A stretch of DNA of 64,000 nucleotides from Reyranella sp. (GTDB lineage: Bacteria > Pseudomonadota > Alphaproteobacteria > Reyranellales > Reyranellaceae), in NCBI RefSeq assembly GCF_004297405.1, contig NZ_SCVC01000012.1:248001-312000 (forward strand), written 5' to 3'. The notes beneath the pieces are model-generated. The model was not told the origin of the DNA, did not search any database, and was given only the letters and a program-made list of their open reading frames with translations. Positions 51,520 to 60,978 of the stretch are shown here, in pieces (the first letter of the stretch is position 1; each line of letters opens with the position of its first letter). The position numbers were made by a program, and so were the translations under genes.

Positions 51520-52650
51520 TCAGCCGTGCCTTCTGAGCCACCGTCGAACGCCCAGTAGCGATTGGTTGATGACCTGGTGCATGTCCAGATACTGGTACAG
51601 GCCGCAGCGGCCGATGAAAGTGATCTGCGGAGTCTCGTCAGCAAGCTTGGCGTACTGCTCGTAGATCTTTTGGAAACGGCCATCGCTGGTGCGGACCGGG
51701 TAGTATCGCTCGAAATCATTGTCAGTGTAGTCGCAAGCCTCTTCGCGAGTATGGGTACCGCTGGCCAGTCCATTGTCGTGATGAGGCAGCATGTGCCATG
51801 CCGTTTCCCGGGTCCAAAGTCCGCTGTCCGTGAAGTTGGTTACGGCCCAACTCATCTCCGGCTGCTTCACCTTTGTCGCGTGTTCGAACCGGATGGAACG
51901 ATAGGGCAAGGGGCCGAAACACCCTGAGTAGTATTCGTCGATTGGCACACTCAAGAAAGCGGCCTCGTAGTCTCGCCCCATACCGCGGCAGAAAGCCTGG
52001 CCAAGCTCGACCTTGATGTTCGCGTGGTCGAGGATCCGCTCGAATATGGCTGTGTAGCCATGGCGCGGCATGAGCTGGAAGCGGTCCTGGGGGAAGTATC
52101 GATCTTCATCGTCGAAACGGAGCGGCAATCGCTTCACAACGTCGGCGTCGAGTTCCTCCAGATCGAGTGCCCACATCTTCTTCGTGTAAGGACGAAAGAA
52201 CAGGTCAGTCAGCTCTTTGCCGATTCGGCTGTGCAAATAGTCGGCTGCATGGGCTGGGTGCTCGATCTCGGTCGAGACGCGTGCCAAGAGGGCCTGTGCC
52301 GCCTCAGCATCCGCGAGATGGACACCGAAGACGATCTCCAGCGTGCGGCGATTGATCGGCAAGGGCGCGGTAAGGCCCGAGGGCAACAGCGCTCGCACGC
52401 GGTGATCGTACCGCACCCAGTCACCCCAGCGAGCGAGCCAATGGACGACCTCCTCGTTGTTGGTGTGGAAGAGGTGCGGACCGTAACGATGTATGCGCGT
52501 GCCACTTTGATCGACGAAATCGTAGGCATTACCGCCGATATGGTCGCGCTTATCCAAGATGGTGACGGAGTGGCCGGCTTCGGCAAGATTTCGGGCGTAA
52601 GTCGCCCCCGCAAAACCGGCGCCGACGACAAGGATTCGCTGCCCGGTCAT
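51520..52650 (-). CDS. glf: UDP-galactopyranose mutase
   Basis: 376 residues. Converts UDP-galactopyranose to UDP-galactofuranose with reduced FAD. FAD loop VVGAGFAGATYARNLAEAGH, then HIGGNAYD, GPHLFHTNNEEVV, FRPYTKKMWALDLEEL, PRHGYTAIFERIL and the C-terminal FIGRCGLYQYLDMHQVINQSL all match. It implies galactofuranose in the local glycan. Its start overlaps the stop of the GT14-like gene by 4 bases, so that enzyme may work with it. Confidence 0.97.
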   Translation of the reverse strand: MTGQRILVVGAGFAGATYARNLAEAGHSVTILDKRDHIGGNAYDFVDQSGTRIHRYGPHLFHTNNEEVVHWLARWGDWVRYDHRVRALLPSGLTAPLPINRRTLEIVFGVHLADAEAAQALLARVSTEIEHPAHAADYLHSRIGKELTDLFFRPYTKKMWALDLEELDADVVKRLPLRFDDEDRYFPQDRFQLMPRHGYTAIFERILDHANIKVELGQAFCRGMGRDYEAAFLSVPIDEYYSGCFGPLPYRSIRFEHATKVKQPEMSWAVTNFTDSGLWTRETAWHMLPHHDNGLASGTHTREEACDYTDNDFERYYPVRTSDGRFQKIYEQYAKLADETPQITFIGRCGLYQYLDMHQVINQSLLGVRRWLRRHG

Positions 52651-53570
52651 TTCAGTCCCAGCATGCGATCGATCTCGGCGATGACACTGGCCGATCCATC
52701 AGGTGAGAACTTGCGGGCGAAATGCGATCGAAGCTTACGAATTGGCCCGAGGTCCTCCATCTCTATCGTGCGAGGATGAGAGACTTGGCCCAGCCAGTTC
52801 GTGTACCGCTTGTTGTCCTTGCAGATTCTAAGCCCGGGTTGGTTGGCGAGGATCGTGTGATGCACGGCCTCCTCGGGACACAGTCGCCCCTTGAAGTGCT
52901 CGAACGTCCTGTGGTGGTCCTTTGCTGCCGTCATCAGTATGTCCGCGACCTTGCCGTTCCCCGTAAACCAGAAATCGCCTGCGTAGCATTTCCAAGTCGG
53001 CGAGAAGGGCTGGAAGGGGCTGAGGAGCAACCTGTTGCGGATGATGATCTGGCGGTGCGTGTAAGTCAGGCGCTTGGTGAGGGAGGGGTAGCGGAACTCT
53101 TTCGAGATGTAGCGGTCGTATACCATACGCCGCCATTCCACCGGATGGGTGCCCATGCAGCTATGTGCCGGATTCTCGATCGGCGTTGGATTCAGTTCCG
53201 CGAGCTGGTGATCGAGATAGAGATCGAAGGGGCCTTGCCGCAACTCAGATATGACGTCGTCGCTCGACATCACGGGGTAATCTGCGGCGCTCAGAAGCGT
53301 GAACCATTCTGGTGAACTGCGCTGGTAGAGCAGTTTCAAGGCTGCCAGCACGGCATAGATGCAGGCGACGTCCGACCATTTGGTTTTGATGCTGGGCTCT
53401 ACAAAGCCGACATTGTCCGAGAACCAGGCGGTATCAACGGTCGTCTGGGAGAAGTCATGATGAATGGCGATGGCGGGATGGTCGTATAGGCGGTTAAGCG
53501 TGGCCACCAGGCGCGCGAGCTGGTCCGGCGCAGCATGCGAAAGAATGAGAAATCCGAGAGGGGATGGCAT
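52647..53570 (-). CDS. GT14-like beta-1,6-N-acetylglucosaminyltransferase
   Basis: 307 residues. The Core-2/I-branching family pattern is visible: LGFLILSHAAPDQLARLVATL, IHHDFSQTTVD, FTLLSAADYPVMSSDDV, PFSPTWKCYAGDFWFTGNGKVADIL and CPEEAVHHTILANQ, where the paired acidic residue is catalytic. It transfers a sugar, commonly GlcNAc or a related one, from a UDP donor; bacterial members are scarcely studied. It overlaps the galactopyranose mutase gene, so galactofuranosyl transfer is also conceivable. Confidence 0.85.
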   Translation of the reverse strand: MPSPLGFLILSHAAPDQLARLVATLNRLYDHPAIAIHHDFSQTTVDTAWFSDNVGFVEPSIKTKWSDVACIYAVLAALKLLYQRSSPEWFTLLSAADYPVMSSDDVISELRQGPFDLYLDHQLAELNPTPIENPAHSCMGTHPVEWRRMVYDRYISKEFRYPSLTKRLTYTHRQIIIRNRLLLSPFQPFSPTWKCYAGDFWFTGNGKVADILMTAAKDHHRTFEHFKGRLCPEEAVHHTILANQPGLRICKDNKRYTNWLGQVSHPRTIEMEDLGPIRKLRSHFARKFSPDGSASVIAEIDRMLGLK

Positions 53571-53576
53571 GAAAGC

Positions 53577-53666
53577 CTAAGGGCTCGGCGCCTTGACGAG
53601 GAACAGCGATTCGTCCTCGTGTTGATGGAGTAACTGCAAACCGGCGGCCTTCAGGCGTTTCCTGAC
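53577..53666 (-). pseudogene. Possible gene remnant (C-terminal fragment)
   Basis: A 29-codon minus-strand frame without a start, bounded upstream by TAG. It encodes RKRLKAAGLQLLHQHEDES followed by LFLVKAPSP and a stop, which reads like the last strand and tail of a class I methyltransferase or similar enzyme. It lies 6 bases before the GT14-like gene. It is probably what is left of a gene lost when the end of the locus was rearranged. Confidence 0.35.
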
Positions 53667-53840
53667 CTAGTACTGAACGGTAACGAGTGGTCCAAGGGCT
53701 GGAAAGTAAATTCTGCACAGGCGATGTGCCTTGCTATAGCGGCGCATGCAGACCTCACTCCTCGAAAGCCTCGTCGCCCAATCAGTGGACGCCGCGCAAG
53801 TCGCATCCAATAGTGGAGCCCTCGTCACTGAAAGACCATC

Positions 53841-55061
53841 ATGAATAACCCTGTAGCGTCCTCCCTGGATTTTCGCGTCGTCAGCTATCCCGTCCGCGTC
53901 TATAGCGGGCAGGATGCGCTGGAGAGCCTGCCTGCCGAAGTCGGCCGGCACCGCGCCAAACGCGCTTTCGTCGTCTGCGGTCGCTCGGTATCGCGCAACA
54001 CGCCGCTCGTGGCACACATCCGCGATCTGCTCGGCGAACGGTTCGCCGGCCTCTACGACGAGATGGGTAAGGACTCACCCATCGAGGACGTGGTCGCCGC
54101 GGCCGACAAGGCGCGGGCGGCGGGGGCCGATCTCCTGATCGCCGTCGGTGCCGGCAGCGTGCTCCAGGGCACGCGCGTGGTCGCCGTCTTGCTGGCCGAG
54201 AAGGAGCCAGTTGAGCAACTGATCACGCAGTATCCGCCGGGACGGCCCGCGATCAGCCCCAAGCTGATGGCGCCCAAGCTGCCGATCATCAACGTCCTCA
54301 CCGTGGGCTCCTCGGCGCAGAACCGCGCCGGCTCGGCGGTGAAGTCGGAGAGCCTCGGCCGCCGCATGGAATTCTTCGATCCCAAGACGCGGCCGGTGGC
54401 GCTGTACTGGGACAATGACGCGCTGCTGACGGCGCCGACCTCGATGGTTTGCGCCAGCGGCGGCGCGATCTATTGGCGCGCGATCATGAACATGGGGTAC
54501 ACGCAGGCTGCGCCGTTGGCTGACTTCGCCCGGCGGCAGGCGTTCGAGCTGATGAGCCGGGCGCTGCCGCGTCTCAACGATCCGCGCGACGTCGCCGCGC
54601 GCAACGATCTCTGCCTCGCGACCTTCCTGCAGAACCGCGAGGTCGACGATGGTGGCGCGCCGGTCCGGCATTGGGTGAGCCGCGTCGTCTATGCCTTCGC
54701 GTCCAGCCTGTTCAATCTCCACGGCCATGTCTCGCAGGGCGCGGCGCATTGCGCGCTGACGCCGACGGTCATGCGCCGACTGGGCAACCGCGACCCGCAG
54801 GAGATGTGCGCGATCGCCAAAGCGCTCGGCGTCTGGAAGGAGGGCGACCCGGTTGCCGACGCGCCGTTCCGCGCGGCCGATCAGCTCGAGAAGGTGTTCG
54901 CCTCGATCGGCATGCCAGCCACCCTCGGGTCGCTCGACGTGCCTCAATCCAGCGTCGATGCGATCCTCGAACCCTCACTGAAGAACTTCAATGCCGACCC
55001 GAAGCAGGAGTTCGTGAAGGAGAGGGACCTGTTGCGAGAGGTGTTGGTGGCGGCTTGGTAA
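53841..55061 (+). CDS. Iron-containing alcohol dehydrogenase-like protein with altered metal site
   Basis: 406 residues. The N-terminal NAD-binding half follows the family (RVYSGQDALESLPAEVGRHRAKRAFVVCGRSV, GAGSVLQGTRVVAVLLAE, LPIINVLTVGSSAQN). The domain that binds iron departs from it: where members have a D-x3-H pair this protein has MVCASGGAIYWRAIM, and only the later His-rich segment NLHGHVSQGAAHCALTP is kept. Activity may be lost or use another metal. The family oxidises or reduces alcohols and aldehydes, and includes maleylacetate reductases. It converges with the PLP enzyme. Confidence 0.8.
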   Translation: MNNPVASSLDFRVVSYPVRVYSGQDALESLPAEVGRHRAKRAFVVCGRSVSRNTPLVAHIRDLLGERFAGLYDEMGKDSPIEDVVAAADKARAAGADLLIAVGAGSVLQGTRVVAVLLAEKEPVEQLITQYPPGRPAISPKLMAPKLPIINVLTVGSSAQNRAGSAVKSESLGRRMEFFDPKTRPVALYWDNDALLTAPTSMVCASGGAIYWRAIMNMGYTQAAPLADFARRQAFELMSRALPRLNDPRDVAARNDLCLATFLQNREVDDGGAPVRHWVSRVVYAFASSLFNLHGHVSQGAAHCALTPTVMRRLGNRDPQEMCAIAKALGVWKEGDPVADAPFRAADQLEKVFASIGMPATLGSLDVPQSSVDAILEPSLKNFNADPKQEFVKERDLLREVLVAAW

Positions 55062-55074
55062 CTTCTGGGACGTC

Positions 55075-56367
55075 TTACCTCATGGTGGTTCCTGCCAATG
55101 CCTGTGTGAGATCGGCAATCAGGTCGTCGGGATGTTCGATGCCGACCGACAGACGTATCGTCGTGTCCAGAACGCCGATGCGGTCGCGCACCTCGGCCGG
55201 GACACCGGAGTGGGTCATGGCGGCGGGGTGACTGGCGAGTGACTCGGTGCCGCCGAGGCTGACGGCCAGCTTGAAGATCTGGAGTGCGTTGAGGAAGGCG
55301 AAGGCCTCTTTCTCTCCGCCCTTGATGTCGAATGAAAAGGTAGAGCCCGCACCGGTACACTGCCGGGCAAAGACCGCCTGTGCGGCCGAGCCTTCTTCCA
55401 AGAACTCCAGGTAGTGGACTTTGCCGACCTTGGGATGGTCGCGGAGATATTCGGCAACGAGCCTGGCGTTGGAGTTCGCGCGCTCCATCCGCAGCCCGAG
55501 CGTCTCGAGCGAGCGGCCCAGCATCCAGCAGGAGTGCGGATCGAGCTGCGTGCCCAGGCTGCCGCGCAGCGCCTTGATCGGCCCGATGGTCGCCTTCGAG
55601 CCCAAAGTGGCGCCGGCGATGAGGTCGGAGTGGCCGCCAACGTACTTGGTCAGCGAGTAGACCGAGACGTCGGCGCCGTGGGCGAGGGGGCGCTGGAACA
55701 CCGGGCCGAGCAAGGTGTTGTCGCACACCAGGACAGGCTGGAAGCCTTGAGCGACCCCGATCTCGTCGGCGATTTTCCGCAGCAGCTTGATGTCGACGAG
55801 CGTGTTGGTCGGATTGGCCGGCGTCTCGGTCATGATGACCGATATCCGCCCTTTGCCACGCGCCTCTTGCACGGCCGCGCGGACGGCGGACTCATCGACG
55901 CCATCGACGAAGCCGACGGCGGCGATGCCGAAACCTGCCATCGTGCGCGAGAGCAGCGTCTCGGTTCCACCATAGAGCGGCTGGGAATGCAGGATGACAT
56001 CGCCGGGACGGGCGAAGGCGAGGATCGTCGTGGAGATCGCCGACATGCCGGATGAAAACAGCACGCAGGATTCAGCGCCCTCATAGACGGCGAGCCTGTC
56101 CTCGACGATCTCGCTGTTGGGGTGGTTGAAGCGGGAATAGACCAGCCCTGCCGCACTACCCTTTGGCGGCTGCTTGCGGCCCGAGGCGTAGTCGAAGAAG
56201 TCGCGGCCTTCCTCGGCCGAGCCGAATACGAAGGTGGAGGTGAGGAAGACGGGCGGCTTTACCGCGCCCTCCGACAGGACCGGATCGAAGCCATAGCTGA
56301 GCATCAGGGTCTCGGGCTTCAGGGCATGGTTGCCGATATGCGTCTTGGACGGGCGCGGAGCGGTCAT
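55075..56367 (-). CDS. Cystathionine gamma-synthase family PLP enzyme
   Basis: 430 residues from ATG 56367, fixed by AGGAGG upstream; a longer frame to 56463 would cover the leader. Trans-sulfuration fold: the PLP Lys241 in [76 protein letters not shown], and the substrate-carboxylate block in [19 protein letters not shown]. Family members make or break cystathionine, homocysteine or methionine; sequence alone does not separate them. Here a structured leader precedes it. Confidence 0.93.
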   Translation of the reverse strand: MTAPRPSKTHIGNHALKPETLMLSYGFDPVLSEGAVKPPVFLTSTFVFGSAEEGRDFFDYASGRKQPPKGSAAGLVYSRFNHPNSEIVEDRLAVYEGAESCVLFSSGMSAISTTILAFARPGDVILHSQPLYGGTETLLSRTMAGFGIAAVGFVDGVDESAVRAAVQEARGKGRISVIMTETPANPTNTLVDIKLLRKIADEIGVAQGFQPVLVCDNTLLGPVFQRPLAHGADVSVYSLTKYVGGHSDLIAGATLGSKATIGPIKALRGSLGTQLDPHSCWMLGRSLETLGLRMERANSNARLVAEYLRDHPKVGKVHYLEFLEEGSAAQAVFARQCTGAGSTFSFDIKGGEKEAFAFLNALQIFKLAVSLGGTESLASHPAAMTHSGVPAEVRDRIGVLDTTIRLSVGIEHPDDLIADLTQALAGTTMR

Positions 56368-56387
56368 TAGGTGCCTCCTGTGGGGGT

Positions 56388-56461
56388 AGCGCTTGGATGT
56401 CCCGCTCCGCACGGGACGATGTCGCTGGGTGACTTCACACGAAGTGCATCCGGCATCACCC
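56388..56461 (-). promoter_or_regulatory. Structured leader of the PLP-enzyme gene
   Basis: Read on the minus strand, two hairpins fold before the start. The first is an outer 6-bp stem (56427-56432 with 56456-56461) with an inner 5-bp stem (56432-56436 with 56441-56445; base 56432 is shared, so they compete). The second is an outer 4-bp stem (56388-56391 with 56423-56426) with an inner perfect 6-bp stem (56399-56404 with 56412-56417). They end about ten bases from AGGAGG. A cis-acting RNA responding to a sulfur metabolite is possible; no known class was matched by eye. Confidence 0.45.
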
Positions 56462-56577
56462 ATAGTTGAGGGACGCGATGGGACCTTGGTGCCGAAAATA
56501 TCACGCTTCGTGCTAGTGGTGAATGAATACGCTGCGTATTGTGTTCAGGGGGACTGCCTAGACTGGATAGGGTGGGG

Positions 56578-58047
56578 ATGATTGGGGGATGCCGGGAAAC
56601 TGGGGCCACTGGGCCCGACCGTCAGACGAGCTTCCATGGTCTGTTGCCCCTCGTGTCACGCCTCGGCGGGAGGGGCTTGCGTCGCGCTGTCGCTGGCCTG
56701 GTCGGTAGCCTGCTTTGCGGCCTTGTCGTCTGCTTGTTGCCGTTGAATGCTCCTCGGGCCCAGACCACCGGTCAGGGAGCCGGCAGTGCCGGTGACCTGC
56801 AGCAGCGGTACGATGCGGCCTTCGAGGAGATGGTCAGAAAGCCGGCCGATCTCGACGCACTTTTCACGTTCGCGACGCTGGCCAGCCAGAATGGCGACCT
56901 GGAGGGCGCGATTTCGGCGCTCGAGCGCATGCTGCTGATCAATCCCGATCTGCCTCGCGTGCGGCTGGAACTTGGCGTTCTCTACTATCGGTTGGGTTCC
57001 TACGAGGTCGCTCGGACCTACCTCGAGACGGCGCTGCAGTCGTCCGCCTTGCCGCCCGATGTGCGCAGCCGCGCCGAGCAGTTCATGGCCGAGATCCAGA
57101 AGCGGCAAAGCCGGTCGCGTTTCTCGGGCGAGTTCTTCCTGGGGACACGCTATCAATCCAACGCCAATCTCGGTCCGCCGACCTCCTCGGTGCGGTTGTT
57201 TGGCCAGGTCGCCAACCTCAATCAGGCGGCTGTCGGCACCGGCGACTGGGGCGCCGTCGGCTCGATCCAACTGCGCCACGCCTACGATCTCGGTACCCAG
57301 GATCGAGCGACCATCGAAAGCCAGTTCACCGGCTACGCCAACCGGCAGTTCACCCTGCAGACGGCCAATGTCAGCCTGCTCGACTTCACCACCGGGCCGC
57401 GCTTCCAGATCCTGCAGGGCCTGTTCGAGGATGTCTCGATCAAGCCGTTCGCCACCCTGGGCTACATCTGGGTGAACGACACGCCGTACTACGGCAGCTA
57501 CGGCGCCGGGCTGGAGACGGGGGTGCTGCTCAGCGATCGGGTGCGCAATACCTCGGTGTTCGTGTGGCGTCAGCAGAACTACCCGGACACCAGCTATCTG
57601 CCGGCCAATAGCCAGTATACCGGCCTGCAGCTCTCGGGCAGCACGACCTTCCAGTACCAGATCAACGATCTGCTGGCGGTCTATGCCATCGGCAACGCAC
57701 AGCGCTATCAGACGCAGCAGACAACGTGGCTCAACTATACTCTGTGGGGCGTCGGCGGTGGGCTGGCCTTCCGCTTCGCCGATCCGTTGTTCAGGTCGCA
57801 GATGGCGTGGGGCATCAACCTGTCGGTCAACCAGCAATGGTGGACCTATGACGCCGCCGACCCGATAATAGATCCCAGCACGATCCGCACCCAGAGCGAC
57901 ACGATCATCAACCTGGTGTTGACCGTGCCATTCGACGAGCGCACCACCTTCAGCGTCTCAGCCGGCCGTTTCAACCGCGCCTCGTCGCTGCCCAATTATG
58001 CGTTTACGGACAACAGCGTCCTGTTCGGCGTGAGCTGGCGTTTCTAG
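56578..58047 (+). CDS. TPR plus outer-membrane barrel protein, Slam/type XI translocator-like
   Basis: 489 residues from ATG 56578, with GGATAGG six bases upstream. After a long signal region (hydrophobic core about residues 34-50, cleavage near APRAQ) come TPR-like helices (about 60-170: LDALFTFATLASQNGDLEGAISALERML, then LRVRLELGVLYYRLGSYEVARTYLETAL in similar form) and then a barrel of about 300 residues (GEFFLGTRYQSNANLGPP and many aromatic strands, ending SVLFGVSWRF). TPR followed by a C-terminal barrel is the plan of Slam proteins, which pass cargo with a TbpB-like barrel to the cell surface. The next gene has just such a C-terminus. Assignment is inference; a polysaccharide-type porin is the alternative. 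Confidence 0.7.
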   Translation: MIGGCRETGATGPDRQTSFHGLLPLVSRLGGRGLRRAVAGLVGSLLCGLVVCLLPLNAPRAQTTGQGAGSAGDLQQRYDAAFEEMVRKPADLDALFTFATLASQNGDLEGAISALERMLLINPDLPRVRLELGVLYYRLGSYEVARTYLETALQSSALPPDVRSRAEQFMAEIQKRQSRSRFSGEFFLGTRYQSNANLGPPTSSVRLFGQVANLNQAAVGTGDWGAVGSIQLRHAYDLGTQDRATIESQFTGYANRQFTLQTANVSLLDFTTGPRFQILQGLFEDVSIKPFATLGYIWVNDTPYYGSYGAGLETGVLLSDRVRNTSVFVWRQQNYPDTSYLPANSQYTGLQLSGSTTFQYQINDLLAVYAIGNAQRYQTQQTTWLNYTLWGVGGGLAFRFADPLFRSQMAWGINLSVNQQWWTYDAADPIIDPSTIRTQSDTIINLVLTVPFDERTTFSVSAGRFNRASSLPNYAFTDNSVLFGVSWRF

Positions 58048-58079
58048 CGCCGGTCTTGGGAGAGCCCAGGGAGATGACC

Positions 58080-60896
58080 ATGACCAGACTGACCGCTTCC
58101 GGCCTTTCCCTTCTGCGCGCAGCGCTGCTCGGGACGACGTCCGTCACGCTGTTGGCTGTCGGGACAGCCGAGGCCCGGGTCGGCGTGACCTCGGCGACCG
58201 ACGGCGATCCCCTGGGCAAGCCACCCAGCGCCAACGAGCGCATACTGCGCATCGGCATCGACGTGCAGGCAAATGAGCTGATCACCACGCGCGCCAACGA
58301 CCGTGCCCATCTGATGTTCCTCGACGGCACGTCGCTCACGGTCGGGCCGAACGCCCAACTGACCATCGACAGGTTTGTCTACGATCCCAACAGCAAGACC
58401 GGTGACCTGGCGATCAGCGCCAGCAAGGGCGTGTTCCGTCTGGTCGGCGGCCGCATCAGCAAGACCAATCCGATCACCATCACCACGCCGTCCAGCACCA
58501 TTGGCATTCGCGGCGGCATCACCCTGGTCGATGCCGAGGCAGTGCGCACGATCTCGACCTTCGTGTTCGGTACCAACATGACGGTGAGCGCCGCCGGTCG
58601 CACCGAGACGGTCACCCGACCGGGTTCGCAAGTCACAACCAGCTTGGGCGCGCTTCCGGGCCGGCCGATCCTGGTGCCGCCGGGGGCGCTGAACGGCCAG
58701 TTAGCACAACTCGAGGGCCGCGGAGGGACGCAGCAGGGCAGTGCCCCGGCCGTCGGCACTCCGGCAAATGCTGTGGCCGCTGCAGAACAGCGCGTGCAGA
58801 CCTCGGGCCTCAGCCAGCAGAACTCAGCGCAGTCACCAGGCTCGACGAATGGCCAGCGCTCGCTGCCCACCCTGGGGCGCGGTCCGGACAATCTCACGGA
58901 GCGCACGGCGAATGCGCTGAGCAACGCCACCGATTCGCAACAGCAGCAACAGGCGATCAGGGAGACACGCCCAGCCTCCGCGGGGCCGGGCCCGTCGCCG
59001 ACACCACCGACCACCGTCCTGGTGTCGCATGGCCGGTTTTTCCGCGAGGAGCCGTACATCGTCAGTTCGTTCAACAACCAGACGCTGGCGGCTGCACCGA
59101 ACCCGCAGAACAACGCCGCCCTGCGGTCGCCGAGCTCCATCGCCAACGGTCAGGTTACGCTGACCCTGGACGACGGTCGCAGCGTCACCCTGCCGTGGCA
59201 GCCGACCAACATCGCCTTCCCGGTGATGGTCAACGACCCGACCTTCGGTACGCTAGCCGGTATTGGTCTGGTCAGCCCACGCAGCGAGTTTTTCGCCTAT
59301 CTGTTGTTCGATTCGAGCAACCGTCCACTCGGCATCGTTGCCGGCACGCCGACTACCTTCGCGCAGTTTCCCAAGACGGGCTTCGCCGAGCATATCCTGC
59401 TCAACCTGAGCAGCCTCGGCACTGTTCCGTTCGTCAACGGTGCGATTGGGCTCAATGCCGATCTCGCCGGCAATGCGATGGTCTCTACCCTGAAGTCTGC
59501 CTTCTCGCCCAATGCCGGCCTGGGTGTCGGCGACCCGGTGCCCAATGCGCAGCGCGCCGTTGCCCTGCAGGCGACGGTTTCGGTCGCCGGGCAAGGGGCG
59601 AACCAGAAATCCTACATGGGCGTTTTCATCGGCCAGTATTTCCGCGATACCGAGACCTCGTCGGTCGCCCTGGCGGGCCGCTACAGCGGCACCTACCGCC
59701 TGGCAGCCAACCAGCCGATCGGCCGCCTGACATCGGCAGCCTCGACCTTCAGTACCGGCACATCGAATTCGATCTACGGCACGGACTCGTCGGCGATGGT
59801 CCTGACGCCGGACGGGTTGACCACGACCTATACCGATAATGGCAGCACCATCACTGGTGCGACGACGGTGCGGACGCCACAGGCTTCGTTTGACCAGCCC
59901 TACAACAACCTGAACGGCTCGTCCTACTATTCGATCAACGGTGCGCTGCGGGTCGATTCACCCGACTACCCGACGCAGCCTGGAACACGTACCGACCGCA
60001 CCATGAACGGCTTTGTCGGCGGTTTGGTCGAAGGGCGCGACAGCGCCGGCAACATCACGACTCGCCAGCTCGGCTCCACCGCGACGGGGCCCGGCAAGGT
60101 GATCATCAAGACCGATCCCGCGGCCAATCGGGCTTCGGCGACGTTCAACGTGAACAACTGGGATACCGGCACTTCGGCGTCGTTTCGTCTGGGGGGCACC
60201 TCCGGCGCCGCCTACGCGACCAGCGCCTTCATCGACGACAAGAACTGGGCAACCGCGGATCGGCCCGCGGACGTCCTGACCAGCACCACCTCCGTGACCA
60301 AGGGGAGCAGCACCTCCGGCGGTATGGACGTACAGTCGCGGACGGTTGCCGTATCGTCAGGTACCGCTTCGCTCGCCAGCTTCTTTGCTGCGTCCGGCGT
60401 GACGCCCTGCTCGTGCGACTTCTTGAGCTGGGGGGTGTGGGGTGGCGACATCCGCTACAATGCTAACAGCGTCTATAATCCTGGCGGCCGCGATCGTCTC
60501 AATTTCGCGAGCTTCGTCGCCGGGACGCTGACGCCGCAGGTCCAGCTGCCCAACACGGGCAGTGCGACCTATAGCGGTCACGCCTTCGGTAATGTTCGCA
60601 ACGGCGCGCAGAGCTATGTCGCGGCCGGGACTTACACCAATGCCTGGAACTTCGGCTCTCAGACCGGCAGCGTCACGATCGGCAACTTCGACGGCGCGAC
60701 CTACAATGGCACTACGGCGCTGACCGCCGGGACCGTGCAGTTCACCGGCGCGATTTCAGGGGCAGGGCGCACCGGTTCGGTGGGTGGCGCGTTCTTCGCT
60801 TCGCCGACCGATCCGGCCAAGGGCCAGGCGGGCAGCTTCGGTGTCAGCGGGCCGGGCTACAAGGCCGGTGGTACTTTCGCCGGACAGAGGCCGTGA
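58080..60896 (+). CDS. Very long secreted FecR-domain protein with TbpB-like C-terminal barrel
   Basis: 938 residues. ATG 58080 has GGGAG six bases upstream; ATG 58074 and TTG 58056 are other starts. A Sec signal ends near residue 31 (AEA). Residues about 50-190 form a FecR domain (ITTRANDRAHLMFLDGTSLTVGPNA, then GVFRLVGGRI and ITTPSSTIGIRGG). A Gln/Pro/Ser-rich linker follows (about 200-320), then a long beta-rich part. The last 130 residues look like a TbpB-type barrel domain: SATYSGHAFGNV, GSVTIGNFDGATYNG, VQFTGAISGAGRTGSVGGAFF and KAGGTFAGQR. It has a Cys777-x-Cys779 pair. There is no lipobox. It follows the translocator-like gene by 32 bases. Confidence 0.85.
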   Translation: MTRLTASGLSLLRAALLGTTSVTLLAVGTAEARVGVTSATDGDPLGKPPSANERILRIGIDVQANELITTRANDRAHLMFLDGTSLTVGPNAQLTIDRFVYDPNSKTGDLAISASKGVFRLVGGRISKTNPITITTPSSTIGIRGGITLVDAEAVRTISTFVFGTNMTVSAAGRTETVTRPGSQVTTSLGALPGRPILVPPGALNGQLAQLEGRGGTQQGSAPAVGTPANAVAAAEQRVQTSGLSQQNSAQSPGSTNGQRSLPTLGRGPDNLTERTANALSNATDSQQQQQAIRETRPASAGPGPSPTPPTTVLVSHGRFFREEPYIVSSFNNQTLAAAPNPQNNAALRSPSSIANGQVTLTLDDGRSVTLPWQPTNIAFPVMVNDPTFGTLAGIGLVSPRSEFFAYLLFDSSNRPLGIVAGTPTTFAQFPKTGFAEHILLNLSSLGTVPFVNGAIGLNADLAGNAMVSTLKSAFSPNAGLGVGDPVPNAQRAVALQATVSVAGQGANQKSYMGVFIGQYFRDTETSSVALAGRYSGTYRLAANQPIGRLTSAASTFSTGTSNSIYGTDSSAMVLTPDGLTTTYTDNGSTITGATTVRTPQASFDQPYNNLNGSSYYSINGALRVDSPDYPTQPGTRTDRTMNGFVGGLVEGRDSAGNITTRQLGSTATGPGKVIIKTDPAANRASATFNVNNWDTGTSASFRLGGTSGAAYATSAFIDDKNWATADRPADVLTSTTSVTKGSSTSGGMDVQSRTVAVSSGTASLASFFAASGVTPCSCDFLSWGVWGGDIRYNANSVYNPGGRDRLNFASFVAGTLTPQVQLPNTGSATYSGHAFGNVRNGAQSYVAAGTYTNAWNFGSQTGSVTIGNFDGATYNGTTALTAGTVQFTGAISGAGRTGSVGGAFFASPTDPAKGQAGSFGVSGPGYKAGGTFAGQRP

Positions 60897-60978
60897 CGCA
60901 TCGCCTGTACGGTCTATGCCTGCACGTTCGGATCCGGCGGCACGGTCGGCAGGATCGTAAAGCCGCTTTCAGTCGAGC

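Noticed and set aside
56388..56461. SAM-II riboswitch
   Set aside because: Position and gene type fit, but the conserved SAM-II core sequence was not seen, so only an unclassified structured leader is reported.
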